From: Microbacterium sp.
GTDB lineage: Bacteria; Actinomycetota; Actinomycetes; Actinomycetales; Microbacteriaceae
Direction of reading: 5' to 3'
NCBI RefSeq assembly: GCF_031179285.1
Contig: NZ_JAPSHY010000005.1
Span: forward strand, 62,001 to 126,000
DNA length: 64,000 bases
The translations under genes were made by a program, and so were the position numbers. The notes below the pieces were generated by a model. It did no database searches, had not been told where the DNA came from, and saw nothing but the letters and a program-made list of their open reading frames with translations. This document shows, in pieces, positions 34,063-41,181 of the stretch (its first letter is position 1; every line of letters starts with the position of its first letter).

Positions 34063-34110
34063 ATGTCTTTTTGGCAGCAGCTCGCACGAGCATTCGGTAT
34101 CAAAGGCTAG
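34063..34110 (+). CDS. 15-residue peptide gene, candidate signal peptide of the adjacent two-component system
   Basis: A complete short gene: ribosome-binding site GGAGGTG (34049-34055), one of the best in the window, 7 bases, ATG, 14 further codons and TAG, encoding MSFWQQLARAFGIKG. The peptide is amphipathic with a basic end and has no leader or double-glycine site. The kinase gene starts 30 bases downstream on the same strand and the regulator is divergent upstream, so the peptide sits where signal peptides of peptide-sensing two-component systems often sit. The surrounding 150 bases are clearly richer in A/T than the neighbours. It resembles no peptide I know; export without a leader, as for phenol-soluble modulins, would be needed. 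A leader peptide controlling the kinase is the main alternative. Confidence 0.6.
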   Translation: MSFWQQLARAFGIKG

Positions 34111-34140
34111 ATTACCTGGCGAATAGGGAATACTGAAACC

Positions 34141-35283
34141 ATGGCACTACTCCCGTCAGTCAGGGACGACTCAAGAGTCTTTCGACTGAATCGCGGCGAG
34201 CGTCTCAGCGCCCTGGAGCGGGTCCTCGTATTGGTGTTCATCGGAGTGGTCATCAGCCTCGATGTGTTCGGGCTGATCGTCTCTCCGGGCGTAGACCCCA
34301 CCGGATCCCTTCTCAGCATCGCGACCAGTGCAGTGTTTGCGCTGTACCTTTGGTCGCCTTGGACGGCAACGGCCCTATTGGGCGTCGTGCTCGTCCTGTC
34401 GTTCTTTGCCGACACGGAATCTGCCGCGCTCCTCGCCGTGGCGATAGCTGCAGGCCTCATTCTGAGGCTCGGGTGGACAGCTCTGGTCCTGACCTATGTG
34501 GTCATCTTCCTTCTTGGATCCTCCGTCTATGCGTACGGGGACGAGAACGGTGCGGTGAATGTCGGCATATATTTGGTGCTCGCAACCGTCGCGGGCGCGA
34601 TCGGTTTCGCGCTGCGGATGGCATCCGCTCGGGGGCGGCGGTATGAACAGGAACTCGCGGAGAAGGCGGAGCAGGAGCGGCAGGCGGTGCTCGCGGAGCG
34701 ACGATGGATCGCCGGCGAGTTGCACGACAGTATCGCCCACCACCTCACCGTCGTGGCGCTTCACGTTCAGATGCTGGACGACCCGCAGGCGACCCGGGGA
34801 TCGCAGGAAGCGATCCGGGTCGCTGCGAAGAAGGCGATGACGGATCTGCGCTTCGTCATCGAGCTCGCCGACGACGGACCTCGGTCGTCCGAGGTCCCGA
34901 CGGGCGACCTCACCGAGGCGATCGACGAAGCCCGCGGTGAATTCGAATCCGCCGGCCACGCCGTGGTCTACGACGGGGACGCGCGCGTCGAGCGCCTCCA
35001 CCGCGCCGCGGAGATCATCCTCGCCAGGATCGTCCGTGAATCGGCGACGAACATCCTGAAATACGCCGGCCCCGGCGAGGTCACGATCGCGCTCGACATC
35101 GACGAGGAGTTCGCCGCGCTCACGATCAGCAGTCCGCTTCCCACCACGCCTCGGCGCGACCTGTCTTCCAGTCGCACCGGACTCGGGCGAATGGCGGAGA
35201 GAGTCGTCGGAGCCAGCGGAGAGTTCAACGCCGGCGAGGTCGACGGACATTGGCGCGTCGAAGCGCGCCTCCCGTTGAGCTGA
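34141..35283 (+). CDS. Sensor histidine kinase (HisKA_3), multi-pass membrane sensor
   Basis: 380 residues. About five to six membrane segments fill residues 30-158 with only short loops outside, followed by a coiled linker rich in Glu and Arg, the DHp helix with His195 (WIAGELHDSIAHHLTVVALH), and a HATPase domain (RIVRESATNILKYAGPGEVT, RTGLGRMAERVVGASGEF). The lack of a large outside domain suggests sensing within the membrane, as in kinases for hydrophobic or peptide signals. It lies 30 bases after the 15-codon peptide gene and is divergent from its probable regulator. No clear ribosome-binding site is seen. Confidence 0.93.
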   Translation: MALLPSVRDDSRVFRLNRGERLSALERVLVLVFIGVVISLDVFGLIVSPGVDPTGSLLSIATSAVFALYLWSPWTATALLGVVLVLSFFADTESAALLAVAIAAGLILRLGWTALVLTYVVIFLLGSSVYAYGDENGAVNVGIYLVLATVAGAIGFALRMASARGRRYEQELAEKAEQERQAVLAERRWIAGELHDSIAHHLTVVALHVQMLDDPQATRGSQEAIRVAAKKAMTDLRFVIELADDGPRSSEVPTGDLTEAIDEARGEFESAGHAVVYDGDARVERLHRAAEIILARIVRESATNILKYAGPGEVTIALDIDEEFAALTISSPLPTTPRRDLSSSRTGLGRMAERVVGASGEFNAGEVDGHWRVEARLPLS

Positions 35284-35785
35284 CCGGATTGCCCTCGTGC
35301 GGTGGTTTCGCGCGCGAAAGCGGATCGGATCCGTCGAGCACCGATGCAGACACTAGACGAAGGTCCACATGCATCTCGACGTTTAGACCTTATCTGCGAT
35401 GCTTCGCGTGCGTATGTTGAGAGCACCCCAGAAAAAGCGTCCCCAGCGCTTCGATCGCGGGCGCGATGTATTGGCTTCAACGATCTACACCGCGCTCGCG
35501 ATCGGTATTCTCCTCAGACTGTCGAGTCATCCGGTCTGTGAAGTACTCCGGACCGTCGCGTCATCCGGGTCCTCGAGTCCTCTGATCCATCCCGTCCGCT
35601 GCTTCGGATGCGCTGGAGCGCGAACCATCGGCCCTGTCGCCGGCGGCGCGCTGACGCAGCGATCGATCCTTCGGCACGAGCGCGAGGGAAAGCGCCGGTG
35701 AACGCCCTTTGAACACTTCGGAGTCGTATGCGTGTCTGCGTCGACCGGCTGAAACGGTAGAGGTCGATCACCTGGAGACATCAGC
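35284..35785. other. Intergenic stretch without a recognised gene
   Basis: About 500 bases between the kinase and the short ORF before the dehydrogenase. A 100-codon open frame on the plus strand (35399-35701) has no ribosome-binding site and an unconvincing composition, so I do not call it. No tRNA-like cloverleaf or strong terminator was recognised. The stretch is less GC-biased in third positions than the flanking genes and may be decayed coding DNA or a long control region. Confidence 0.4.
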
Positions 35786-35833
35786 ATGCACATTCGTTCT
35801 TCCGCCGCCCCCGCCGGACACCCGGTCGCCTGA
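35786..35833 (+). other. Possible 15-residue leader ORF before the dehydrogenase gene
   Basis: ATG at 35786 with TGGAGA 8 bases upstream opens MHIRSSAAPAGHPVA and stops at 35833, 14 bases before the dehydrogenase ATG (35848). The dehydrogenase itself has no clear ribosome-binding site, so translational coupling through this ORF is possible. The evidence is only position and ribosome-binding site. Confidence 0.3.
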
Positions 35834-35847
35834 GAGCGGAACTCTGT

Positions 35848-36936
35848 ATGGGCGTAGCAGTCACGCGATCTCCGGTTCCCCGCACGGACGTCGCACTTCG
35901 ACCCGCCGCCATGGCGATGGCGTGGATCGGTGAGGGGCAGCCACACGAGGTCATCGCCGTGCCTGGCGTCGCGCTCGCCGATGGCGACGTGCTCGTGGCG
36001 GTGGAGCTGTCGACGATCTGCGACTCTGACGTGCACACGGTGAGCGGACGAGGACACGTACCGGCACCACTGGTGCTCGGGCACGAAAGCGTCGGCCGCG
36101 TCATCGCGATGGGGGAGGGGGTCGTTCATACAGTCGACGGCTCGACACTGCGCATCGGCGATCGTGTCGTGTGGTCGGTGACGGTCTCGTGTGCGAGCTG
36201 CGACCGCTGCCTTCACGGGATGCCGCAGAAGTGCCGTGCTGTGAGCACATACGGCCAGGAGCGCATCGGAGTGCATGGCGACCTGACCGGTGCTTTCGGA
36301 AGCCACATGCAGCTACGCCGCGGAACAGCGATCGTGCGAGTGCCGGAGACCCTGCCGGCCGCGGTGCTCGCCCCTGCCTCCTGCGCCACCGCGAGCGCCT
36401 GGGCAGCGGTCTCGCGTGCGGCGCGCGACAAGGACCTGCAGGGCGCCGCCGTCCGGGTGTACGGGGCAGGACTCGTGGGCCTCTCTGCTGCGGCCATCGC
36501 CGTGGAGCACGGGGCCACCGTCGAGATGGTCGACGCGAACCCGCAGCGCCGCGCGTTCGCGGCGCGTTTCGGTGCCGAGGGCATCGACCGCCATCCCGAC
36601 GTGGTGATCGAGACGTCCGGTCACGCGGTACACGACGCGTTCACGCAGGTCGACACGGGGGGGATCGTGGTGCTCGCGGGCAGCGCGATCCCCACGCCGC
36701 CCGTCCTGTTCGACGCGGAGGACATCGCGCGCCGGCTGGTCACCGTGGCCGGGGTGCACCACTGCACCGGTGTGGAACTCTCCGAGGCCGTGTCCTTCCT
36801 CGCCGGACGTGGTCGTGCGTACCCTTTCGCGGATGCCGTCGGCGAAGTGCACGCGCTCGGAGACCTCGATGCGGCACTGCTCGCAGCATCCGCCCCCGAT
36901 GCACCGCCCCGGATCGGACTCGTCCCCGGGCGGTGA
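35848..36936 (+). CDS. Zinc-binding medium-chain dehydrogenase (similar to phosphonate-associated ADH)
   Basis: 362 residues. Catalytic zinc site: Cys in LSTICDSDVHTV and HE in LVLGHESVGRVI. Structural zinc: four cysteines in SCASCDRCLHGMPQKC. The Rossmann motif is VRVYGAGLVGLSAAAIAVEH. The stretch WSVTVSCASCDRC and the C-terminal layout resemble the dehydrogenases found beside phosphonate-degradation genes (TIGR03366), but no phosphonate gene is present, so the substrate is open. It stands alone, convergent with cinA. Confidence 0.84.
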   Translation: MGVAVTRSPVPRTDVALRPAAMAMAWIGEGQPHEVIAVPGVALADGDVLVAVELSTICDSDVHTVSGRGHVPAPLVLGHESVGRVIAMGEGVVHTVDGSTLRIGDRVVWSVTVSCASCDRCLHGMPQKCRAVSTYGQERIGVHGDLTGAFGSHMQLRRGTAIVRVPETLPAAVLAPASCATASAWAAVSRAARDKDLQGAAVRVYGAGLVGLSAAAIAVEHGATVEMVDANPQRRAFAARFGAEGIDRHPDVVIETSGHAVHDAFTQVDTGGIVVLAGSAIPTPPVLFDAEDIARRLVTVAGVHHCTGVELSEAVSFLAGRGRAYPFADAVGEVHALGDLDAALLAASAPDAPPRIGLVPGR

Positions 36937-36945
36937 CCCCGCTCG

Positions 36946-37458
36946 TCAGGCGGGATGCGCTCGGCGCTGGGGGCCGACGGGGTGGAGGGTCTCGGCGTGG
37001 AAGGCGAGCAGTCGCATCGCCGCATCGACGCTGGCGGACAGCACACTCTGCGGGTCTCCGGGCAGCGCCAGCCGGCGGTGACCGACATGGGTGGGCGTGG
37101 CCCAGCCGAGGTAAACCGTCCCCGCGGGATGACCGCCCTCTGAGCCAGGACCACCCACGCCCGTCGTCGAAACGCAGATGTCGGCGTCGAAGAGGAGCCG
37201 GGCGCCCGACGCCAGCTGCTCGGCGCACGCCGCAGAGCACGGGTCTGTACCGGGGGCGAGCCCCAGCACACGCTCCTTCACATCGGTCAGGTAGGCGACG
37301 ATGCCGCCGGCGAACCATTCCGAGGCGCTCTCACCCTGTCCGACGGTGTTGGCGAGCTGCCCTGATGTCAGCGATTCAGCCACGCACACGCGCAGCTTCC
37401 GGGAACGGGCCAGCTCGCTCATCCGCTCGATGTCGTTCACGTCGCGTTCCTCGGTCAC
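36946..37458 (-). CDS. CinA-like nicotinamide-nucleotide amidohydrolase (PncC domain)
   Basis: 170 residues, containing only the C-terminal CinA domain. Typical are RVCVAESLTSGQLANTVG, ASEWFAGGIVAYLTDVKE and STTGVGGPGSEGGHPAGTVY. The family deamidates nicotinamide mononucleotide to nicotinate mononucleotide in NAD salvage. The GTG start overlaps the stop of the CBS-protein gene (GTGA), so it is translated with it from the GTCAA-type promoter at 37912-37950. Confidence 0.9.
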   Translation of the reverse strand: MTEERDVNDIERMSELARSRKLRVCVAESLTSGQLANTVGQGESASEWFAGGIVAYLTDVKERVLGLAPGTDPCSAACAEQLASGARLLFDADICVSTTGVGGPGSEGGHPAGTVYLGWATPTHVGHRRLALPGDPQSVLSASVDAAMRLLAFHAETLHPVGPQRRAHPA

Positions 37459-37868
37459 CGTGAAATGCCCTCGACCGTCTCGCCGGTCAATTCCGGCGAC
37501 AGTGAACGCGCGACATCCGCCTGACTGACGATCCCGACCAGCAGGTGATCCTCGATCACAGGCAGCCGTCGAACCTGATGCTCCTGCATGCGCTTCAACG
37601 CGACATCGATGTCGTCGGTCGCCCGAACGGTGACGGGCTTACCCTGCGCGAGAGCGCCCGCCGGCGTCGTCTCCGGATCGAGTCCTTCGGCCACCGCCCT
37701 CACCACGATGTCGCGGTCTGTCAGCATCCCCTTCAGCTTGCCGTTCTCTCCGCAGATCGGGAGCGCCCCGACGTCGAGCTCGGACATCACCGCCGCTGCG
37801 ATGCTCAGCGAGTCGTTCACCCCGATGCAGCGCGGACTCGGGGTCATGATGTCGCGGGTGATGGTCAT
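37455..37868 (-). CDS. CBS-domain-pair protein
   Basis: 137 residues with two CBS domains (MTPSPRCIGVNDSLSIAAAV, then MLTDRDIVVRAVAEG; KPVTVRATDDIDVALKRMQE, then HQVRRLPVIEDHLLVGIVSQ). CBS pairs bind adenine nucleotides; stand-alone pairs like this are often stress-induced in actinobacteria. The start is the ATG with AGAGGGA upstream. The promoter is one of the seven GTCAA-type sites and is divergent from another that drives the DUF6766 operon, 17 bases away. Confidence 0.9.
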   Translation of the reverse strand: MTITRDIMTPSPRCIGVNDSLSIAAAVMSELDVGALPICGENGKLKGMLTDRDIVVRAVAEGLDPETTPAGALAQGKPVTVRATDDIDVALKRMQEHQVRRLPVIEDHLLVGIVSQADVARSLSPELTGETVEGISR

Positions 37869-37911
37869 GTGAGCAGTCCCTCTCGTCGATCGCCAGTGCT
37901 TCGTCAGGATG

Positions 37912-37950
37912 ACGATACGGCCGAGGTCGCGGGCGCGGAGGGGCATTGAC
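37912..37950 (-). promoter_or_regulatory. GTCAA-N28-TATCGT promoter of the CBS/cinA operon
   Basis: Minus strand: GTCAATGCCCCTCC starts at 37950 and TATCGT occupies 37917-37912, 28 bases after GTCAA. It is back to back with the site at 37967. Confidence 0.55.
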
Positions 37951-37966
37951 AATCGAGGTCGCCGGC

Positions 37967-38006
37967 GTCAACCCCCTGGCGGCGACCCCTTGAGGGCGGC
38001 CAGCAT
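37967..38006 (+). promoter_or_regulatory. GTCAA-N29-CAGCAT promoter of the DUF6766 operon
   Basis: GTCAACCCCCTGG starts at 37967; CAGCAT (38001-38006) follows GTCAA after 29 bases. Divergent from the CBS-gene site, so one regulator could serve both directions. Confidence 0.5.
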
Positions 38007-38030
38007 CTGGTTCGGAAGACGGGAGAAACG

Positions 38031-38144
38031 ATGCACGAATCGACGACCAGGCACTCCGGGATGATGGCTATGTTCTGGACCTGGATGACGATCATCGTCG
38101 CCGGGCTCGCCGTCATGATCGCCATCCCTCTCGGAGGGCGCTGA
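38031..38144 (+). CDS. Small single-span membrane protein (37 aa) coupled to DUF6766 gene
   Basis: ATG with GGGAG 5 bases upstream; 37 residues, beginning MHESTTRHSG, with one hydrophobic helix (about 15-34) and the basic end GGR. The stop is one base from the next ATG (TGA-C-ATG), so the two products are made together and may act together in the membrane. I do not recognise a family. The promoter is the GTCAA-type site at 37967. Confidence 0.7.
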   Translation: MHESTTRHSGMMAMFWTWMTIIVAGLAVMIAIPLGGR

Positions 38145-38145
38145 C

Positions 38146-38823
38146 ATGCGCCGCTGGATCCGGGACAACGGACTGAGCCTGTTCTTCCTGGCGCTGTTCC
38201 TGCTCGCCCTCATCGGTCAATCGATCGCAGGGTTCTTCCGCAACAACGCCGAACTGGTCGACCACGGCCAGCCCGAGATCGGCTTCGGGCAGTTCGTCTC
38301 GTCGTCAGACTTCCTCGTCGACGTCGCCGAGAACTGGCAGTCCGAGTTCCTGCAGTTCTTCCTGTTCATCGCCGCCACCATCTGGTTCATCCAGCGCGGA
38401 TCACCCGAGTCGAAGAAGCCCGGTGATGAGGGTCCGGGTGACGACGCCGACCAGTACGTGGGCTCGCATGCGCGAGACGATTCACCGCCGTGGGCCCGGA
38501 TGGGTGGCTGGCGAACGATGCTCTACGGCAACTCGCTGCTGATCGTGATGGGCGCGATCTTCGTGCTGTCGTGGTTCGCTCAGTCGCTGGCAGGGCTGGT
38601 GGTGATGAACCAGGAGAACGCGATGCACGGAGCCGAAGCGCTCAGCTGGCTCGGCTATGTCGGCTCGCCGGACTTCTGGGACCGCACGCTGCAGAACTGG
38701 CAGTCGGAGTTCCTCGCCGTCGGCACGATGGTCGCCTTCTCCATCTACCTCAGGCAGCGAGGATCAGCCGAGTCGAAGCCGGTGGGCGTCCCGCATCACG
38801 TCTCGTCCGAGGAATCGGACTGA
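38146..38823 (+). CDS. DUF6766-type membrane protein with internal duplication
   Basis: 225 residues made of two similar halves. Each has a hydrophobic helix (LSLFFLALFLLALIGQSIAG; LLIVMGAIFVLSWFAQSLAG), a polar loop ending in SSDF/SPDF-W, the motif NWQSEFL, a second helix, and the block QRG-S-(P/A)-ESK. This is what I recall as DUF6766, of unknown function. The linker (about 90-118) is acidic. It overlaps the converging FHA-like gene by 28 bases. It belongs to the group of genes with GTCAA-type promoters. Confidence 0.85.
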   Translation: MRRWIRDNGLSLFFLALFLLALIGQSIAGFFRNNAELVDHGQPEIGFGQFVSSSDFLVDVAENWQSEFLQFFLFIAATIWFIQRGSPESKKPGDEGPGDDADQYVGSHARDDSPPWARMGGWRTMLYGNSLLIVMGAIFVLSWFAQSLAGLVVMNQENAMHGAEALSWLGYVGSPDFWDRTLQNWQSEFLAVGTMVAFSIYLRQRGSAESKPVGVPHHVSSEESD

Positions 38824-39290
38824 CCCGCGGCATCGCCGCTGTAGTCGGGGCGCGGCGGCTGCACGGGCTGGTCGTCGTACTCGCCGCCCTTGCGGCCCCC
38901 GTACGGCCGGCCATGGTCGGCGAACTCCTCGCGATTGAAAACGAGTGTCCAGGGGCCCGTCGTGAATCGCGCTCCGGTGCGGAGGGTCTGGGTGCGGTCG
39001 CCGTCATGGGTCGCCGTGGAGTCCGGGTTCGAGTTCATCTCGCCCTCGCCATGCAGGGTCAGCACGTACTCGTCGCGCTCGTCGTGCTGGATGGTGGCGT
39101 GCACGGGGTCGGTGTCCGCGAGTCGGAGCTCGTTTCCCGCCGCCGACCCGATGCGCACGACATCGTCCTCCAGGCGGAACTCGGCGCGCTCGTCGTCTCG
39201 CGTGATCCGCAGCAGCGGGTTGCCCGCACCCCACTCGGCGTGGGTGGTCGTCGGGGTGTATCCGGGCTCCGGTGTGGGCTGTTCATCCAT
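38796..39290 (-). CDS. FHA-like domain protein
   Basis: 164 residues, soluble. The middle part (about 22-115) reads as a beta-sandwich with FHA-like elements: RLEDDVVRIGSAAGNELRLA, then ADTDPVHATIQHDERDEYVL, where the usual G-R, S and H positions are partly kept. The N-terminus is Pro/Thr-rich and the C-terminus acidic and Gly-rich. FHA domains bind phosphothreonine; the weak conservation leaves it unclear whether this one does. The start (MDEQPTPEPG) follows the GTCAA-type site at 39324-39363 by about 35 bases. Its 3' end overlaps the DUF6766 gene. Confidence 0.72.
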   Translation of the reverse strand: MDEQPTPEPGYTPTTTHAEWGAGNPLLRITRDDERAEFRLEDDVVRIGSAAGNELRLADTDPVHATIQHDERDEYVLTLHGEGEMNSNPDSTATHDGDRTQTLRTGARFTTGPWTLVFNREEFADHGRPYGGRKGGEYDDQPVQPPRPDYSGDAAGQSDSSDET

Positions 39291-39323
39291 GAGTCGTCGT
39301 CTCCTCGGCTGTCGGGACTCCCG

Positions 39324-39363
39324 ACGATACAACAGCCCGCCAACGCCGGCCGAGGGGGTTGAC
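39324..39363 (-). promoter_or_regulatory. GTCAA-N29-TATCGT promoter of the FHA-like gene
   Basis: Minus strand: GTCAACCCCCTCGG starts at 39363; TATCGT occupies 39329-39324 after 29 bases. The box is identical to that of the CBS operon. Confidence 0.55.
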
Positions 39364-39364
39364 T

Positions 39365-39697
39365 TCAGGCGCGCTCGCCGACGGGTTCGTCGCTCGACCT
39401 GACGTGCTCGGGAACGATCGTGATCCCACCACTGGTGTTCGCCGAGTTCGCCATGGCGGTGATCCATTCGCCCGACAGAGGCGGCGGCTCCGGCTCGTCG
39501 AAGACGAACCGCAGCGGGATGGACGGATGGAGCCAGATGGTCGAACGTCCGGCCGAATCCCCGTCGGGGTGACGCCACGACAGAGTGAAGCTCTCATTCC
39601 GACGGAGCTTCGTGGCGATGACGACCTTGAGATGTGCGAGCGCCCGGTCCTCAATATGAATGGGTTCGGCGGCGCCGCCGTAGTAGATCATGCCCAT
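39365..39697 (-). CDS. DUF7882-type small protein
   Basis: 110 residues, paralogous to the protein divergently encoded at 39779: both begin MG and share EIDRAL-like and HL-(K/Q)-(V/L)-VI-(A/T)-(T/A)-KLRR segments. Typical are IEDRALAHLKVVIATKLRRN and STIWLHPSIPLRFVF. I recall this as the DUF7882 family, small actinobacterial proteins of unknown function. The ATG at 39697 lies 7 bases after TAGCGT, so probably leaderless; a second in-frame ATG is two codons later. Confidence 0.82.
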   Translation of the reverse strand: MGMIYYGGAAEPIHIEDRALAHLKVVIATKLRRNESFTLSWRHPDGDSAGRSTIWLHPSIPLRFVFDEPEPPPLSGEWITAMANSANTSGGITIVPEHVRSSDEPVGERA

Positions 39698-39778
39698 AGG
39701 CCATACGCTACGCATGGGGGAAAGATTCCGACAGACCCCACGTCGGAGCGGCGTGTTATTGATCGAGGAGCAATCTGC

Positions 39779-40126
39779 ATGGGCAAGTTCATCTACGAGG
39801 GCGGCGTGAAGACGGAGATCGAGGATCGCGCGCTCACGCATCTGCAGCTTGTGATCACCGCGAAGCTGCGCCGGGGCGAGCCGTTCCCATTCAGCTGGCG
39901 CGAGGACGCCAGCGTCGGCGGTGGGCGCACCACCGTCTGGATCCAGCCGGGAAGCTCCCTCGTCTTCAAGTACTTCGGCAGCCGCCAGCCATCCATCAAC
40001 CGCGCCTGGATCGAGGCCCTGGCCTTCACCGCGAACGCCCCGAGCGGCCTCTACCTCGTGCCGGAGCCGGCCGAGGCCGGTGAAAGCTCGACAACCGGCG
40101 AAGTGGCGGTCACCCCGCCGCTCTAG
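39779..40126 (+). CDS. DUF7882-type small protein
   Basis: 115 residues, divergent paralogue of the gene at 39365. It begins MGKFIYEGGVKTEIEDRALT and contains HLQLVITAKLRRGEPFPFSW and TTVWIQPGSSLVFKYFG. The C-terminal 20 residues are Glu/Thr-rich. GAGGAG lies 8 bases before the ATG, so unlike its sister it has a normal leader. Function unknown. Confidence 0.83.
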   Translation: MGKFIYEGGVKTEIEDRALTHLQLVITAKLRRGEPFPFSWREDASVGGGRTTVWIQPGSSLVFKYFGSRQPSINRAWIEALAFTANAPSGLYLVPEPAEAGESSTTGEVAVTPPL

Positions 40127-40175
40127 GAGCTGCTGCCCGGTGCCAGGCCGCGCACGCCGACCGCGGAACTGCCTT

Positions 40176-40214
40176 GTCAACCCCCGTGTCTCCTGCGGCA
40201 CACGCCGCGAGGAT
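40176..40214 (+). promoter_or_regulatory. GTCAA-N28-GAGGAT promoter of the LLM/GH13 operon
   Basis: GTCAACCCCCG starts at 40176; GAGGAT (40209-40214) follows after 28 bases and is itself 7 bases before the ATG at 40222. The -10 fit is weaker than at other sites, but spacing and context agree. Confidence 0.45.
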
Positions 40215-40221
40215 CGCGGAC

Positions 40222-41181
40222 ATGACAGTCATCGGCTATCACGCTTCCCATGAACAGCTTCCCCCGGGCATGCTGCTGTCCGCAGTGCGATTGGCGGAGT
40301 CCGTCGGGTTCGACGCGGCGATGTGCTCGGATCACCTCGCCCCCTGGACGCGCGCTCAGGGAGAGTCCGGTTTCGCGTGGAGTTGGATCGGTGCTGCGCT
40401 CGCGAGGACCGACTTCCCGATCGGCCTGGTGACTGCGCCCGGCCAGCGCTATCACCCGGTGATCATCGCGCAGGCGATGGCGACGCTCGAGGAGATGTTC
40501 CCCGGCCGGTTCTGGGCGGCGCTCGGCAGCGGTGAGGCGCTGAACGAGCACGTCACCGGAGACCCATGGCCCGACAAGCCGGCAAGAGAGCGGCGACTGC
40601 GCGACACCGTCGCCGTCTTCCGACGGCTGCTGTCGGGCGACCGGATCAGCTTCGACGCCGGCATCCGCGTGCACGATGCGCGGATCTGGAGCCTGCCGGC
40701 GTCTCCGCCGCCGCTCTTCGGCGCAGCGGTCAGCCCGACCACGGCGGCGTGGCTGGCCGAGTGGGCGGACGGGCTGATCACGGTCGGCTCGGATGCCGCG
40801 GCCACGGAAGAAGTCCGTACGGCCTATCGGTCGGCACAGGGGGCGGGTGAGACGCGACTGCAGATCCACATCAGCCTGGAAGAGACCGACGACGACGCGC
40901 TGGCGGTGGCGAGGGAGCAATGGTCCCACGCCACCGCTCCGCCGGAGCACATGTGGGACCTCGAGCAACCCGAAGACTTCGAGGCGCTCGCCAACCCCAC
41001 CGATGAGGCCCTGCGCAAGGCCGTCGTCATCGGGCATTCCGCCGACGATCTGGCTGACCGCATCGCCGAGATCGCAGCCGGCTTCGACCAGGTGTACGTG
41101 CACCACGTCGGCACCGACCAGGCCGCTTTCCTGCGGCGATGCGAGCGGGAGCTGCTGCCGGCCCTTCGGAGCAGGCTGTGA
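40222..41181 (+). CDS. LLM-class flavin oxidoreductase (TIGR03885-like)
   Basis: 319 residues, luciferase-like TIM barrel. Seen are the N-terminal VIGYHASHEQLPPGMLLSAV, DAAMCSDHLAPWTRAQG, APGQRYHPVIIAQAMATLEE, FPGRFWAALGSGEALNEHVT and AAWLAEWADGLITVG. It fits the group called probable non-F420 flavinoid oxidoreductases. I chose ATG at 40222 because the N-terminus then starts like the family; a TTG 16 codons upstream lies inside the GTCAA promoter motif. The stop overlaps the GH13 start (GTGA). Confidence 0.86.
   Translation: MTVIGYHASHEQLPPGMLLSAVRLAESVGFDAAMCSDHLAPWTRAQGESGFAWSWIGAALARTDFPIGLVTAPGQRYHPVIIAQAMATLEEMFPGRFWAALGSGEALNEHVTGDPWPDKPARERRLRDTVAVFRRLLSGDRISFDAGIRVHDARIWSLPASPPPLFGAAVSPTTAAWLAEWADGLITVGSDAAATEEVRTAYRSAQGAGETRLQIHISLEETDDDALAVAREQWSHATAPPEHMWDLEQPEDFEALANPTDEALRKAVVIGHSADDLADRIAEIAAGFDQVYVHHVGTDQAAFLRRCERELLPALRSRL

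Noticed and set aside
35399..35701. 100-codon open frame in the gap before the dehydrogenase
   Set aside because: No ribosome-binding site, no -10 box at the usual distance, and unconvincing amino-acid composition.
40174..40221. Upstream TTG start for the LLM oxidoreductase
   Set aside because: It lies inside the GTCAA promoter motif and adds residues not typical of the family.
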